A DNA stretch of 64,000 nucleotides, taken from the NCBI GenBank assembly GCA_903632075.3, contig CAHIKZ030005641.1, positions 1,002,501 to 1,066,500 on the forward strand, given 5' to 3'. The translations under genes and the position numbers were made by a program. Shown piece after piece: positions 43,100-53,944 of this stretch. The DNA is from Acanthosepion pharaonis (taxonomy: Eukaryota > Mollusca > Cephalopoda > Sepiida > Sepiidae). Within the stretch, counting starts at the first letter, position 1. Every line of letters begins with the position of its first letter. A model generated the notes under the pieces. It ran no database searches, had not been told where the DNA came from, and saw only the letters and a list, made by a program, of their open reading frames with translations.

Positions 43100-43600
43100 T
43101 CTCATAATCGTAATATTAGCCGTTTCTTTATAAGGAAACATTTGGCGTGCACACACCTACTGCTATTCGAGTTACGCTTTAATGCGTCCCTGGTTACCGC
43201 AATCAAAGCGATCAAACCTGGGATCTGTTCCCCTCAGGATAGGAGCAATATTCGCCGTTTTCGAAACATTTGGCATTCACAGACTGAAAAGTCATTAGCT
43301 ACTCAAGTTAAATTTTTCTTGGCTCCCTGGATACCGGGCTAGATCAAAGTGTAGTATCTGTTCCCATCTTCTCTAATGTTAAAAGTTATATTAGCAAACA
43401 TTCGCCATTCATTGAACGAGCAGGCACTACTAGTTTCGGGTGAAATTTATAAAATCTATATATTGACAAATTTTCAGGAAAATAGCTTTCTCAAGTTTTC
43501 TAATCGCTCTTTTCAGTATTGATGGGGGGGATGTTTCCTTTCTAATCTTTTCTATGAAGTCGGGTGGAATGCCAACATCTTGATTTTGTCATTATTTTCT
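43100..43600 (+). mobile_element. TTCTTTATAAGGAAA-family SINE body with internal tandem duplication
   Basis: GCCGTTTCTTTATAAGGAAAC to GGATCTGTTCCCCTCAGG is followed by a diverged second unit (GCCGTTTTCGAAACATTTGG, GTATCTGTTCCCATCTTC) about 134 bp on, then a third start. The end TTCAGGAAAATAGCTTTCTC and GGTGGAATGCCAACATCTT matches the other family members. Confidence 0.65.
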
Positions 43601-44333
43601 CTTCTCATGATATGTGTTATTTAATTTACTTGTTGTTGCTGTTGAAATTAATGTAGTTTCTGTTAATTCGCCCAGTTTTCTGTGATTCCGTAGCGCCATT
43701 CTATGCGCAACGAATCAGTATGCTCCTCACTAAGACCTCCTGGCGTCATTCGCTCGAAGCCAATTTAATTATTGATCTGAGAAAGAGGTTATAAGCGTCT
43801 GAGAGTTAAAGAACGTCTGAACGAGTTTGATGCCATGCATGTAAATGTTTGGATAAGAAAAAAAAGTAATATTTTCTTACCTACTAACGAATATAGAAGA
43901 AAAAAGAAAGGCCGCTGTATGACAGCGTGTATAAAAACAAAAAACAAAGAGAAGATATTCGTATAAAAATATACGTTTTTAGCCTCGAAATTGAGACAAA
44001 GAGAAAAACGTAAACCGGAAGAGAAGAAATGAAAAAAGAAAATAGTTTTTAAAAAAATGGCCGTGCAGAGGACATTAATTTGCAATGCCATAATCTACTG
44101 CGTTCCACCATTCCTTTTCAATTTATCGCTCCATCAATCTTTTTGAACAATTCGTCTGGAATTTAAAAAAATCCACTTAAATTATATCTTACTGTTTCCA
44201 CGTGAAAGAATAAACTTCCATTACAGTGACGTAATCCATCGCAATGAATTTTCCGTGAATTCATCTTCTTCATTTAAGCAACGCAACCGAAACAGTCGAT
44301 CACAATTCAATAATAGAGAAAAAATACGAGAGT
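43601..44333. other. Unassigned stretch
   Basis: Nothing recognised. Confidence 0.4.
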
Positions 44334-44334
44334 A

Positions 44335-44850
44335 AGTTAAAAATTATCTGTACTTTCGCTATAACATATTTTTATGATTGTGTCACTGCCTTCTGCTCGT
44401 GTTTATTTAAAGTTGTTACTATAGTGACCACCTGATCGAAGTTAGAACGTGATCTCCCCAGTTTTCATCCTGCTATTACAGTGTAAACATGGTCCGCTCC
44501 GCTAAGAGACTGCACCAGGAGGATGGGGGATAAAGAGCAGTGATTCAAATCTGCAGAGAACATGCTACCTTATCTAAGATAAGACGCCGGGCTTGCTATT
44601 TGCAATCTCACGAGCTTGCTGAATTTTCTCCTCAGTGGTAGAGGTTGCCGTGCTTCCTTCTTCGTGTGTCACGCTTCCACGGCTACTTTTAAAATTCTCG
44701 ATCTACTTATACAGACTTCTACGCGGTAGTGTACTGTCGCCGTAATAGGATAAAAGCCTCGGTGAATTTCAGCCCCTGACACTCCTTCCGACCAGAGAAA
44801 TCGCATCATTGCTCTTTGTTCCTAGCTGATGCACACTGCTAGCGGGACCA
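44335..44850. mobile_element. Mariner-derived palindromic element, copy C
   Basis: Same layout as 26447-27085: left arm with CAGTGTAAACATGGTCCGCT, right arm with minus-strand RAMMRFLWSEGVSGAEIHRG, a clear mariner N-terminus. The right end is truncated near 44850. Confidence 0.8.
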
Positions 44851-44929
44851 TAAAAGATTATTACTGAGACAGGAGTAAATGGTTATGTCACCAACATCGA
44901 TACCAAATTGAGAGCTTATGTCATCAGGA

Positions 44930-46085
44930 AAATTCATTAATGAAAATTAAAAACAAAATAGAACCAAGTATAAAACTTTGGAGGATTCCATCATTAGTAG
45001 AGAAGGATCAAGAAGCGAGGCTGTTCAGGATAACTTTCATTTCCTGATTTCATAAGAAAGACTGAATCAGTTGAAACATTCACCTGGAGGCCACATAACT
45101 CTGGGGAGACGAACAGCATGCCAATCCCTGTCGAACACTTTCGCAATGTCGAACAAACAGCCCGAGTTTCCCCATTCTTATCTAAAGCTTGATAGGCTCT
45201 TTCAGCAATAACCGTTAATACAACACAGTTGATCTAGAGAAGAGAAAGCCGTATGAAAGAAAAAATGAAAAAAGACCCTGAGAGTTGATTAGAACCTCTT
45301 GTATTTTATCAATAAGAGCTAGAAGGCTAATATAGCTGGAAAAGTCAGAGAAGTTCACCTGATTTCTTAAAAACTGGAATAACAGATGAGGATTTCCAAC
45401 ACGCAGATTAGAAATGGTACCAGAAACCATGGAAGTGATTATATATCACTCAATAGAGACTTCGTTCTAAGTGGAAAATTAGGAAAGGGTGTTCCGGATG
45501 AATGAAGCGTTGAGTTTAAAGAGAATCTACGGGCGAAAAATTCTGCTTTATCAGCAGAAGATGTTAACACCCCAAACTGAGAATAGAAAACTCACTCTTA
45601 TTTAATAGAATATTACAGTGCCGCCAATAATCGCGAGAGCCAAATTTGTTAGATGCAATTTCATTCCCTGATCAAATAAAGATTTATCTCATTCGAGGAA
45701 ACATTTACATTTATTACGTGCAGGCAACAGGCGTGTGTTGTGATCAGAATTTTCACACTGGTATAGCCGGAAATAATGATTCTTTTGGGCTATTACGACA
45801 GAACATACTGGTGTGAAACATGGTGAAGATTGAGCTTTCACTTGGTATTTCCGAAAAGGAATAAATGCATCTATGCTGGTTTTGGTTTCTCACTCCTTAG
45901 TAGGAAATTTAAAAATATCTTGAAGAAAGTCGCGATGTGAATCCCAATCAGAATGCTGGTCATGGAAATAGGTCATATGAATAAGAAGTTCTTTTCTAAT
46001 AGATGATTGGAACGAAATATCAATAGATACTATAGCGTGATTCGAGTTGAATGGGTTTTCGAAGAATTTCCCAGTTCGCGTAATT
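44930..46085 (-). mobile_element. LINE-B, central reverse transcriptase region
   Basis: Longest LINE body in the window. Read in the minus direction: FRKYQVKAQSSPCFTPV and KNHYFRLYQ (linker before RT), RVSFLFSVWGV, KAEFFARRFSLNSTL then PFPNFP, IPVFKNQVNFSDFSSYISLL followed by ALIDKI (the YRPISLL block), WHAVRLP, and SSKVLYLV (counterpart of PQGSVLGP). The order is that of jockey-like elements. Several stops and frameshifts, and the catalytic box and 3' end are missing. Confidence 0.85.
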
Positions 46086-46179
46086 ACAGGTAAGGTATTT
46101 CACAGGAATCGATAACTTCTTGAAACAAAGCAGATGCAGTGAAAATGTCTGGTTAGTCTAAGTAAGGTTGTTGTATAGA

Positions 46180-46268
46180 TAAAGTCGAATACGTATGTGC
46201 AGATTATGCGGATTTGTAGGATAGATAACTGTTGATCCTTGACTTAAACAGGTTAAGATTGTAGCACG
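46180..46268 (-). mobile_element. LINE-B C-terminal tail
   Basis: Minus frame YNLNLFKSRINSYLSYKSA then stop. Lies immediately upstream of the internal fragment at 44930-46085 in the same orientation, so two different parts of the family abut. Confidence 0.7.
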
Positions 46269-46274
46269 GAGTTG

Positions 46275-47605
46275 TTTACTTCAGGCCAAGCCATAGTGCA
46301 ACTCACGACGAGAAGTGAAGGTCTATTTTAAATCTCGTCGTAGGAGCGAGTAATTTTAGTTTCGGTTGATAGTTCGCTACTATCGACGGCTTAATATTTT
46401 TTTTAATTTTTTACATTTAGAAGAAATTTAGCTTATTCAATTGACGTGTAAGATTTATTTCCTTCGAACTTGGTATATTATTTCATGCTTTCATTACAAA
46501 AAGAAACTTCTTGTTAAAAAATTCACTAACAAATTTTAATTTAGTATTGGTCTTGTTATTTGGAAGTTAGTTTAGCATCTTTCAAAGTTAATTTAATATT
46601 CTCTGTGAAATGTTTATTCATAAAGGCAAATACTGAAAAACTTTATTTTGGCGTATATTTCTGTTTCTAACAAATGATAAAAAGGATGGTCATTTCTAAA
46701 CATTAAACATTTATCATAGTGAACTATAACAATTTAATTTTACTTGATTTGAAGAAATAATTTATTGATCCGAAATTTTCCAGTCTTTCTTCTTACAAAT
46801 GTTACAAATATATCCTAAGAAAGTCAGTTTTAATCATTTATGCTTGTTTTTTAACAGACTTTTCTCCCGAATATCTTTTTTTCTTACATTCTGTTTTTAT
46901 TTACATTATTCTACATGATAGTGTAATTAATAACAACAAAAATATTGAATATAAAATTTATTTTTTCACGAATAATTTGTTTTTCGATCTAAAAGGTATT
47001 TTTAAAAGTATGTTGAATTTTAGTTTACCGCTAAAGAACATAAAATAGGAGTAAACGTAATATTTTATACCACAAATTTATTAAGAAGGTCTGTTACCAA
47101 AAGACAGTATCATAAAATTAAATTCAATAAATTTGATCTGATATGACAAAAAGTCAGCATAGCAATTGTTACTTGAGTTCTAAACAATAAAATAGAGGAA
47201 ATATTTTCATGTTTATTTTTGTATCGTATTTTTTTCATAGTTCCAACATGGTTTTTGCTTCATTAAAAACTGTTTTAATGTGAATAATTAATTGAAAGAT
47301 TAAAATGCATATAATATTTCGTACAGTCTTGTTAACTAGGTGGGAAGTGTTGGATCTGAAGCTCCTCAAAAATAAATATTAATTGTAATGAGACGTTAGT
47401 AAAGAAAAAAATTATCAAGATAAAGAGGATTAACTTTTTGATCCAAATTAATTTTGCTCTTAATGTCTACTTTTTCTTATGCTAACTACATCAGCGAACG
47501 GTCACAAACCTAAACTGAAGCTAAAAATCCTCGCTCTCAGTGAAGTGATGAGATTTCAGATAGGCCTGCAGACAGTTACACTTTGACTCGGCCTGAAGTG
47601 AAGAA
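46275..47605. mobile_element. TIR element, about 1.33 kb, unknown family
   Basis: Left arm (46275-46396: TTTACTTCAGGCC, GCAACTCACGACGAGAAGTG, TTTTAGTTTCGGTT, TAGTTCGCT) matches the reverse complement of the right arm (47467-47605: GGCCTGAAGTGAAG, TTACACTTTGACTC, AGCGAACGGTCA). Arms are about 120-135 bp and diverged. The interior is very AT-rich without an ORF over 60 codons, so it is non-autonomous. No clear target duplication. Confidence 0.7.
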
Positions 47606-47862
47606 CATCATAGACTAGAGTGATCAAGGAAGCATCTTTTCGGAAGTCTGTTCCATGATTAAGTTCTTCGATTATTGAAAAAGGTTATTCCTATGGGCCA
47701 AATGAACTAATGTTTTAGACATTAAATCAATTATCAAATGCTACATTGGTACTTATCTTAAGATTTTATTCAGCAGGGGATCCAACATGTACCATCTTGT
47801 TCCCGACTATGGTAAAGGTAAATCTAAAATGAAATTTTGATTCGCACACAGAAAAGCGCAAG

Positions 47863-47866
<4 letters not shown>
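47606..47866. other. Unassigned stretch
   Basis: Nothing recognised. Confidence 0.4.

Positions 47867-47919
<53 letters not shown>
47867..47919. repeat. (TA)n microsatellite
   Basis: TA array. Confidence 0.95.
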
Positions 47920-47923
<4 letters not shown>

Positions 47924-48431
47924 GAAGCAAGTATTATACAGGGATTGCTAACTAAATACGTAACAACAGGCTTTTTTTGTATGCGATTGAAAAATTTCAT
48001 TTTAGACTTACCTTACCATAGTCGAGAACAAGATCACGATACATTAATCGCTGATATATTTTCCGCAAATGGCCCGTCAATATTCCGGTTTATCGCATTA
48101 TGAAAAAATAACTCACTCAACTTCTCCCTCTGAGTTTACTTTTCTTTTTAGCGTAGATTTGACATTTAATTGGTTAATCAAGACATACACACAATATTTT
48201 TAATTCTGACATATGTTGTCCCACTTTTATTTTTGGAAAGGAGGTAACAATTTGTTTTTAAATTCCCTTAAAATTACCAGTTAACTACCATCGCCTGAAG
48301 AAGTGCAATCATAATAATGAAACATAAAAGCTTTTGTGTAATGATACCAACTTGTTTTTATTATAATCTCCTATAATAATAATAATTAATTTAATAATAT
48401 TATTAATATATTGTTAATAATAATATTATAA

Positions 48432-48435
<4 letters not shown>
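47920..48435. other. Unassigned, possible retroelement end
   Basis: CGCCTGAAGAAGTGCAATCA and GAAACATAAAAGCTTTTGTG at 48291-48340 are reminiscent of ends found on some Penelope-like elements. No coding part identified. AT-rich (AAT)-like tail at 48370-48430. Confidence 0.3.

Positions 48436-48464
<29 letters not shown>
48436..48464. repeat. (TA)n microsatellite
   Basis: Short TA array. Confidence 0.95.
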
Positions 48465-48469
<5 letters not shown>

Positions 48470-48609
48470 TTTAAATTGAAGAGACACTCACAGCAAAATA
48501 ATTGCCTGCATTCATATTGTCCTTTTACAGATATATTTATATTATTAAATATATAGAAAATAGGAAAGAACTCGTTAGGAAAATAATCCAAAGTTCTTTA
48601 GTATTTTTG

Positions 48610-48810
48610 TTATTATTTTTAAAAAATAGTGCTCAATACAAAACTAGAGTATAATTATAATTATTTATTTAAAAATATGATTCCAACACTCTACATAAGA
48701 GTTCTCATGTTTCAAAACAAGAGCCGAAAACTTCAATATAATTATTTGAATTAAATTGAATTAAAGTACTAAGCTCTGTTAAAAATTTCGCTTGAAGATG
48801 GAACAGTGTG
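48610..48810 (-). mobile_element. Copy of the 3.5-kb inverted-repeat family
   Basis: AATAGTGCTCAATACAAAAC, GTTTCAAAACAAGAG and AATTTCGCTTGAAGATGGAA are inverted matches, in order, to 3550-3720. Only the right half of that element is represented. Confidence 0.6.
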
Positions 48811-48839
48811 ACAGTGTGAGAAAAGACTGAGTATAGGAC

Positions 48840-49480
48840 AAAAGATGAACGGAATTCAAGATAGAAGATGTTATTTGACGTTGAATTTAAATTATTGAAG
48901 GTTGTAGCTATCAGGGAGGCAAGTAGACGGAAGGGAGTTCCACAGGCGGGAAAAATAACTGTTGGAGTAGAAGTGGCTGTTGTATCTAGCTAATTCATCA
49001 GTAAACAGGTGGGATCTAGATGCCTATCTAAGTAGCCCGATGAAATTCATGTAGTTGGAACCCCAGAGAAAACACTCATCAGAGAATTTGTCATGGAAAT
49101 ATTTGTAGAAACGACAAAGGGAAGCTACGTCAAGTCGGTGAGAAAGTGACTGAAGTCGAGATTTCAAGTCAGGATCTATTACATTACAGATCTTTCTTCG
49201 GATATTAACAAGAACCTCGAGATTACCTGACCAGATATGGCAGCAGTATTCAATGAACGGACGAATTTGTAAATATGCAAGATGGAGTTTGACGAGAAAG
49301 ATTTTCTTACACGATACAGTGACCCAAGATTCCCTGCAGTAAATGCAACTATTGCTTCAAGTCTTTCCACTTCAAGTTAGTGGAAAACGTGAGACCAAGA
49401 AGGCGCAGTCTGTTGCTCTCTATGTTTCTAGCGTCAGCCATGTTGATGGCGGGCAGAAAAGTTTCTCTATGGTGACACAA
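48840..49480 (-). mobile_element. LINE-B C-terminal coding region
   Basis: Minus strand from 49480 down: MERLEAIVAFTAGNLGSLYR then ILHIYKFVRS, CCHIWSG, NLEVLVNIRRKICNVIDP, LKSRLQSLSHRLDVASLCRF then YKYFHDKFSDE, LARYNSHFYS, RLWNSLPSTCLPDSYNLQ. This is the most continuous copy of the C-terminal third, with only a few frame changes. Confidence 0.85.
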
Positions 49481-49770
49481 AATATCTTAATAATTATTAA
49501 TTAAATAAGCCAGGATTATAGATATTGGCCTGGGATATGTGGTTTACATCTCTTCACTCACACAGGAAAATGTAGAATATGGCACAAAGCTAAATTAAAT
49601 TTTAAAACATAACAAGTTTTCAGCATTTGTCGTAGACGTCTGTATTCTATTTTTCTTCTGAGTACAGAATATATTAAGCGCGTAGGTTATTTAAAAAAAG
49701 AAATCCTCTAAAAGACTAAGCATTTATTATAAGAAGTCAGAACGTATGATCGTATGTTAGAAAGGTACCC
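49481..49770. other. Unassigned stretch
   Basis: Nothing recognised. Confidence 0.4.
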
Positions 49771-49774
49771 AGAT

Positions 49775-49975
49775 TTTCAAAGCGACAGAGAAATTGTTGT
49801 ACAGAAGATTGTTGCGAATAACATAAACTGAATATGTGAGCAACGAGGAAGTTTATAAGAAAATAAGAAGCTTATACTTAAAATCCAAAAGAGACAGTTG
49901 AAAATTCTGAAACACATGACAAGAAAGAAGGCTAGGAAAATTTAACACGCACAGGACATAAATTGTCACATTATT
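49775..49975 (+). mobile_element. LINE-A 3' coding fragment
   Basis: Pieces read KLLYRRLLRIT, TEYVSNEEVYKKIRS and KRQLKILKHMTRKKAR-like, in LINE-A order, ending GKFNTHRT. Confidence 0.65.
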
Positions 49976-50051
49976 ACTTTTAGGACATAGCTGCGTATTT
50001 ACATCTAAGCCCATCTACGCGGGTATATAGAAATAAAGAAGCAAACACACA

Positions 50052-50052
50052 C

Positions 50053-50098
<46 letters not shown>
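50052..50098. repeat. (TA)n microsatellite
   Basis: TA array. Confidence 0.95.
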
Positions 50099-50101
<3 letters not shown>

Positions 50102-50265
50102 CACAAGCACGTCCGGACAGTAACGGTCCTAAGGATGTTGCCAACCTTGCAAGCTGAAATTTGGCGCCTTATATTTTCTAAATTTTCACGGGAAGAAAAA
50201 AATGAAGATGTAGAATAATGATTTTATTACAATATACAAGTTAAAGAAAACATTCATTATCTTAC

Positions 50266-50420
50266 CTAAAACATTTTTCTAGCCTTTAGATCTGCAAATC
50301 TTTTCATGGCACTTTCCACAGCTATCTTTTTTACAAGATCATTTTCTCTTGACAAAATAGACAAAGAACTTAATTTGTTTTGAGACATGGGTGACCACAA
50401 GTATGATTCAATGATGGCAA
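50266..50420 (-). pseudogene. hAT-like transposase C-terminal scrap
   Basis: Minus frame reads ESYLWSPMSQNKLSSLSILS then RENDLVKKIAVESAMKRFAD and ends KARKMF at a stop. The M.Q.RLS.L..LS.E.D pattern near the end is typical of the dimerisation end of hAT-like transposases and related domesticated proteins. Only about 45 residues remain. Confidence 0.45.
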
Positions 50421-51330
50421 CTACGGGCGACTGCCAGCCCTGTGTGCACACAAGCATATCTGCATATAGGAACACGCACCGCGAAAAAAAAAACATAGGT
50501 ATATACATTTATGTACACACATAAAGATTCAGAAACATGAACACGTAAATACAAACATATAACTGAAGGTTTTTGTTCTTCTTTCATTTCTATTTTATAT
50601 TTAAAAAAAAAACAAAGCATCTATTTTACGATGATGAATCAGAAATAAAATGCAATTTTGAAACTTGGGAATAAAAATGAACCGCCTTTGTACAAAGAAT
50701 GACGAATAGCTAACCGTGAGCGGCATTCTGCCGTTCAGTTGTGTGGCTGAAAACAACGAGAACAAAATTTTAGACGCTCTACTTGGTGATTGCAACATCA
50801 AAGCAACAACGCGCCAAAATACGTTTTCTGTTGGCAGAAGGAATCAAACCTGCGGAAATCAATCGCCGGATGTTAACGCGGTATGGAGCATGCACAATGA
50901 ATCAACAAAAGTTGCATGTGTGGGTAGCAAGCTTTAAACAGGTAGAAAAGGTGTAACGGGTGGAAGCCGATTGTGTCGCCAGTCAACATTGTGCACGGGA
51001 GAACACAACCAGACGATGGGATGATTGATCAGGGAGGATAAACGAAACAGGTTAGCACAGGTGGTGGTTACACGGGAATAAGGTATGAATCTGCACAAGC
51101 CATAATGCAGTTTGTTCGCTTTTGTGCCCAAACAAGCAAACGTTGCAGACGTGGCTCTCTGAGAAACTTTAAAGTTTATTTGCTTTAAGCGATGAAGAAG
51201 CTCTTATAACGATACCAGAATAGCATCGCCATGCAGGGACACTATGTCAACAAGTGACATATGCATTTGTCCTTCATCGGTGGACATAAAGGTATTGTAT
51301 GGAAATTGCCTTTACTTTTTGATTTAATCC
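50421..51330. other. Unassigned stretch
   Basis: Several short open frames on both strands, none with a recognised motif. Confidence 0.4.
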
Positions 51331-51332
51331 TC

Positions 51333-51333
<1 letters not shown>

Positions 51334-51391
<58 letters not shown>
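51334..51391. repeat. (TA)n microsatellite
   Basis: TA array directly before a hairpin. Confidence 0.95.
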
Positions 51392-51395
<4 letters not shown>

Positions 51396-51485
51396 GTTGG
51401 ATAGATGTGATTTTGTGACCCTGTGTTTCACGCTTGAGCGATCCTGACGAAACCCAGGGTCACAAACTCACATCTATCCAACCAA
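51396..51485. repeat. Hairpin, 33-bp arms
   Basis: TTGGATAGATGTGATTTTGT then GACCCTG pairs with CAGGGTC then ACAAACTCACATCTATCCAA across a 21-base loop, with three or so mismatches. Confidence 0.95.
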
Positions 51486-51586
51486 ATATGTTAGCTCTAT
51501 CTCTGATATTGAGTGCTTTCTAATAAGTACGCATATAATATATAAATAATTATACATATATATATTTATTTATATTTATATACACT

Positions 51587-51590
<4 letters not shown>

Positions 51591-51680
<90 letters not shown>
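51591..51680. repeat. (AC)n-(AT)n microsatellite
   Basis: AC array of about 52 bases joined to an AT array. Confidence 0.95.
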
Positions 51681-51684
<4 letters not shown>

Positions 51685-51689
51685 GGGTG

Positions 51690-51925
51690 AAGGGCAAAAT
51701 TGTCCTTTTGTTAGATTAAGTTCTGAACCGTGGTATCTTAGAAATGATTGAAGAAATCTAACTGAAATATTCCAATGTTTTTATAACACTACTGGACTCT
51801 ACTTTGAGCAATAAGAATCTATAATTATTCTCCAAGCTTAACAGAAGCTTAACGGAAATGGCATATCCATCATTAATTAATCATAGCTAAGGATCGGAAG
51901 TTCATGAAGGACTGGAATAAATTTC

Positions 51926-51931
<6 letters not shown>
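51690..51931 (+). repeat. Dispersed repeat, copy 1 of an inverted pair
   Basis: Segment from TTATAACACTACTGGACTCT to GGAATAAATTTCA is repeated in reverse at 53568-53720. It shares CTCCAAGCTTAACAGAAGC. Both copies are enclosed by microsatellites. Confidence 0.75.
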
Positions 51932-51986
<55 letters not shown>

Positions 51987-52009
51987 TGGAATAAATTTCA
52001 TATAAAAAA

Positions 52010-52054
<45 letters not shown>
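51932..52054. repeat. Two (TA)n arrays
   Basis: Separated by TGGAATAAATTTCATATAAA, a duplicated end of the preceding repeat. Confidence 0.95.
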
Positions 52055-52055
<1 letters not shown>

Positions 52056-52060
<5 letters not shown>

Positions 52061-52316
52061 AAACTTGACTAATGCATGGAATAATAATGCAACACAAAAT
52101 GTACTTAGAACAAAATGTATTGAAACAAGAAAGTGTACACAATATTTACATATAGTCTTTTGTATATTCCTGATAAGACCGTTCCTGGAGAACGTGTTGA
52201 CTGATTCGCAGTCAGGCAGAGTCTCTGGTTGAATCACTTGATTCCTCCTCTCTTCCCGGTACCAACCATATTCATATGGTCGGTACTCCCACTATGCAAA
52301 TTAGGTGGATCCTACC

Positions 52317-52319
<3 letters not shown>
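52056..52319. mobile_element. Solo-LTR-like segment, 264 bp
   Basis: Starts TGTTGAAACTTG and ends GGATCCTACCACA, with non-repetitive interior inserted between two TA arrays. Termini TG/CA suit an LTR; the TA context hides any target duplication. Confidence 0.35.

Positions 52320-52385
<66 letters not shown>
52319..52385. repeat. (TA)n microsatellite
   Basis: TA array. Confidence 0.95.
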
Positions 52386-52389
<4 letters not shown>

Positions 52390-52845
52390 TCAGGATCAAT
52401 TTCTAACTTTTTCCTGATGAACTTCGCCCTCTCTAACCTTCTAATATTCTGTCCTGGAACAACAAGGTGCCTCAGTCTTTTCACGTGAGATTTCATTTTC
52501 AAGTCTTTTTTCACTGCACTTTGCACATAGTTGAAACACGTCATTTACGTGCCAAACGTCTTATGGACTCAGATTTTTTCTAATTGATCTCTGTAGCTCT
52601 TTTTGAAATGATTATCTCTCATCCTATGTTGTGACTTCCTGATCCAGTTTGCCTCTCTACTGTTCGCTCTTCTTTTAAACTTATTCACCATTCTCTTGAT
52701 GCTTCTTGGATGGACTTTAAAGATGGAAGCCAGAGTATGAATGTTGGTATCTTTAGTGAAGGCCTGAATGATCTTTTTCCTCTCACCATTGATCATTTGT
52801 GAAGGCAGTGGAGCTGACACAAAACGATTTTAAACTTTTCTTTTT
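52390..52845 (-). pseudogene. Tc1/mariner-like transposase N-terminal region
   Basis: Minus frame at 52569-52820 reads SQMINGERKKIIQAFTKDTN then LASIFKVHPRSIKRMVNKFK (a helix-turn-helix of IS630/Tc1/mariner style). The next frame (52372-52544) reads KKDLKMKSHVKRLRHLVVPG, RLERAKFIRKKLEIDPE, matching the region just before the first catalytic Asp in these transposases. The catalytic domain is cut off by (TA)n at 52385. Confidence 0.6.
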
Positions 52846-52849
52846 CTAG

Positions 52850-53520
52850 CTGAATAGCTCAAAGTATGTTTCAGTGATTCTGACGACAAATAGTATCAAG
52901 ATCAATAAACGTCTTATCTGAAAACTGGAAAAAAGTAACTTAGTGTTTTTTAGATGTTAAACATTTTGCGGGATGTTACAAAAGTTGGAAAATCTTGCCG
53001 TTACACCGGGTATATGTGGGTGTGCGTGTGGGCGGGTGTTTTTCATTCAGTCTGAGTGACAAAGTATTTTAAGTTATTTATTTTATAAACATCCCTTTTC
53101 TTGTCGTATTAAATCTCTTGGACAGTAGCTCTATATGTACCATCTTAAATCAACAGGAAACTTTACGATGTGCACCATTTTTGTTGAAATTGCAAATATA
53201 ATAAACGCCTCTAAATATAGCGAATGTCTAAAAATAATAGAAATGATCATCATAACAACAACAACACTCAACAGCATCAACTACGGACACGGTTACAATG
53301 TAATAGCTTTATTCGAGAGTTGAAAATATGTTTACCTTTCAACAAATTGTTTATTTGGGCAGTAATCCCTCTTTTATAGAAGTTTCGTTGAGAACGACTG
53401 ACAAGGTACTGCGGTTATGATTTTATCTTATTTTATTTTATTTGTAAAATCATCCTTTATAATGGCTAAACGAATAGGCGAAAGTGCACGGATATACCTA
53501 ACATGTCCAGAAAAAAAAAA
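52850..53520. other. Unassigned stretch
   Basis: Nothing recognised. Confidence 0.4.
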
Positions 53521-53524
53521 CTTA

Positions 53525-53567
53525 ATATATATATATATATATATATGCGTGTGTGTGTGTGTGTGTG
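53525..53567. repeat. (TA)n-(TG)n microsatellite
   Basis: Precedes the inverted repeat copy at 53568. Confidence 0.95.
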
Positions 53568-53720
53568 AAATTTATTCCAATCCTTAGCTATGATTAATTA
53601 AAGATGGACATGCCATTTTCGTTAGGCTTCTGTTAAGCTTGGAGAATGATTATAGATTCTTATTGCTCAAAGTAGAGTCTAGTAGTGTTATAAAAACCTT
53701 GGAGAATTTCAGTAAGTTAA
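53568..53720 (-). repeat. Dispersed repeat, copy 2 of an inverted pair
   Basis: Reverse of 51760-51931: TGAAATTTATTCCA, TTAGCTATGATTAATTAA and AATGATTATAGATTCTTATT. Confidence 0.75.
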
Positions 53721-53721
53721 A

Positions 53722-53790
<69 letters not shown>
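53721..53790. repeat. (TA)n-(TG)n microsatellite
   Basis: TA then TG array following repeat copy 2. Confidence 0.95.
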
Positions 53791-53796
<6 letters not shown>

Positions 53797-53874
53797 ATGA
53801 AAGAAAAGTGCATATTTTAAAAAGAAGTTTGGTTGAAATCTGGATTTTAAAAAAATATATATTATATTCTATTT

Positions 53875-53875
<1 letters not shown>

Positions 53876-53940
<65 letters not shown>
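53876..53940. repeat. (TA)n microsatellite
   Basis: TA array. Confidence 0.95.
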
Positions 53941-53943
<3 letters not shown>

Positions 53944-53944
53944 T

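Noticed and set aside
51430..51460. Possible hammerhead ribozyme core (CTGACGAAAC) in the hairpin loop
   Set aside because: The CTGANGA and GAAA boxes would have to overlap and there is no stem between them; not a hammerhead.
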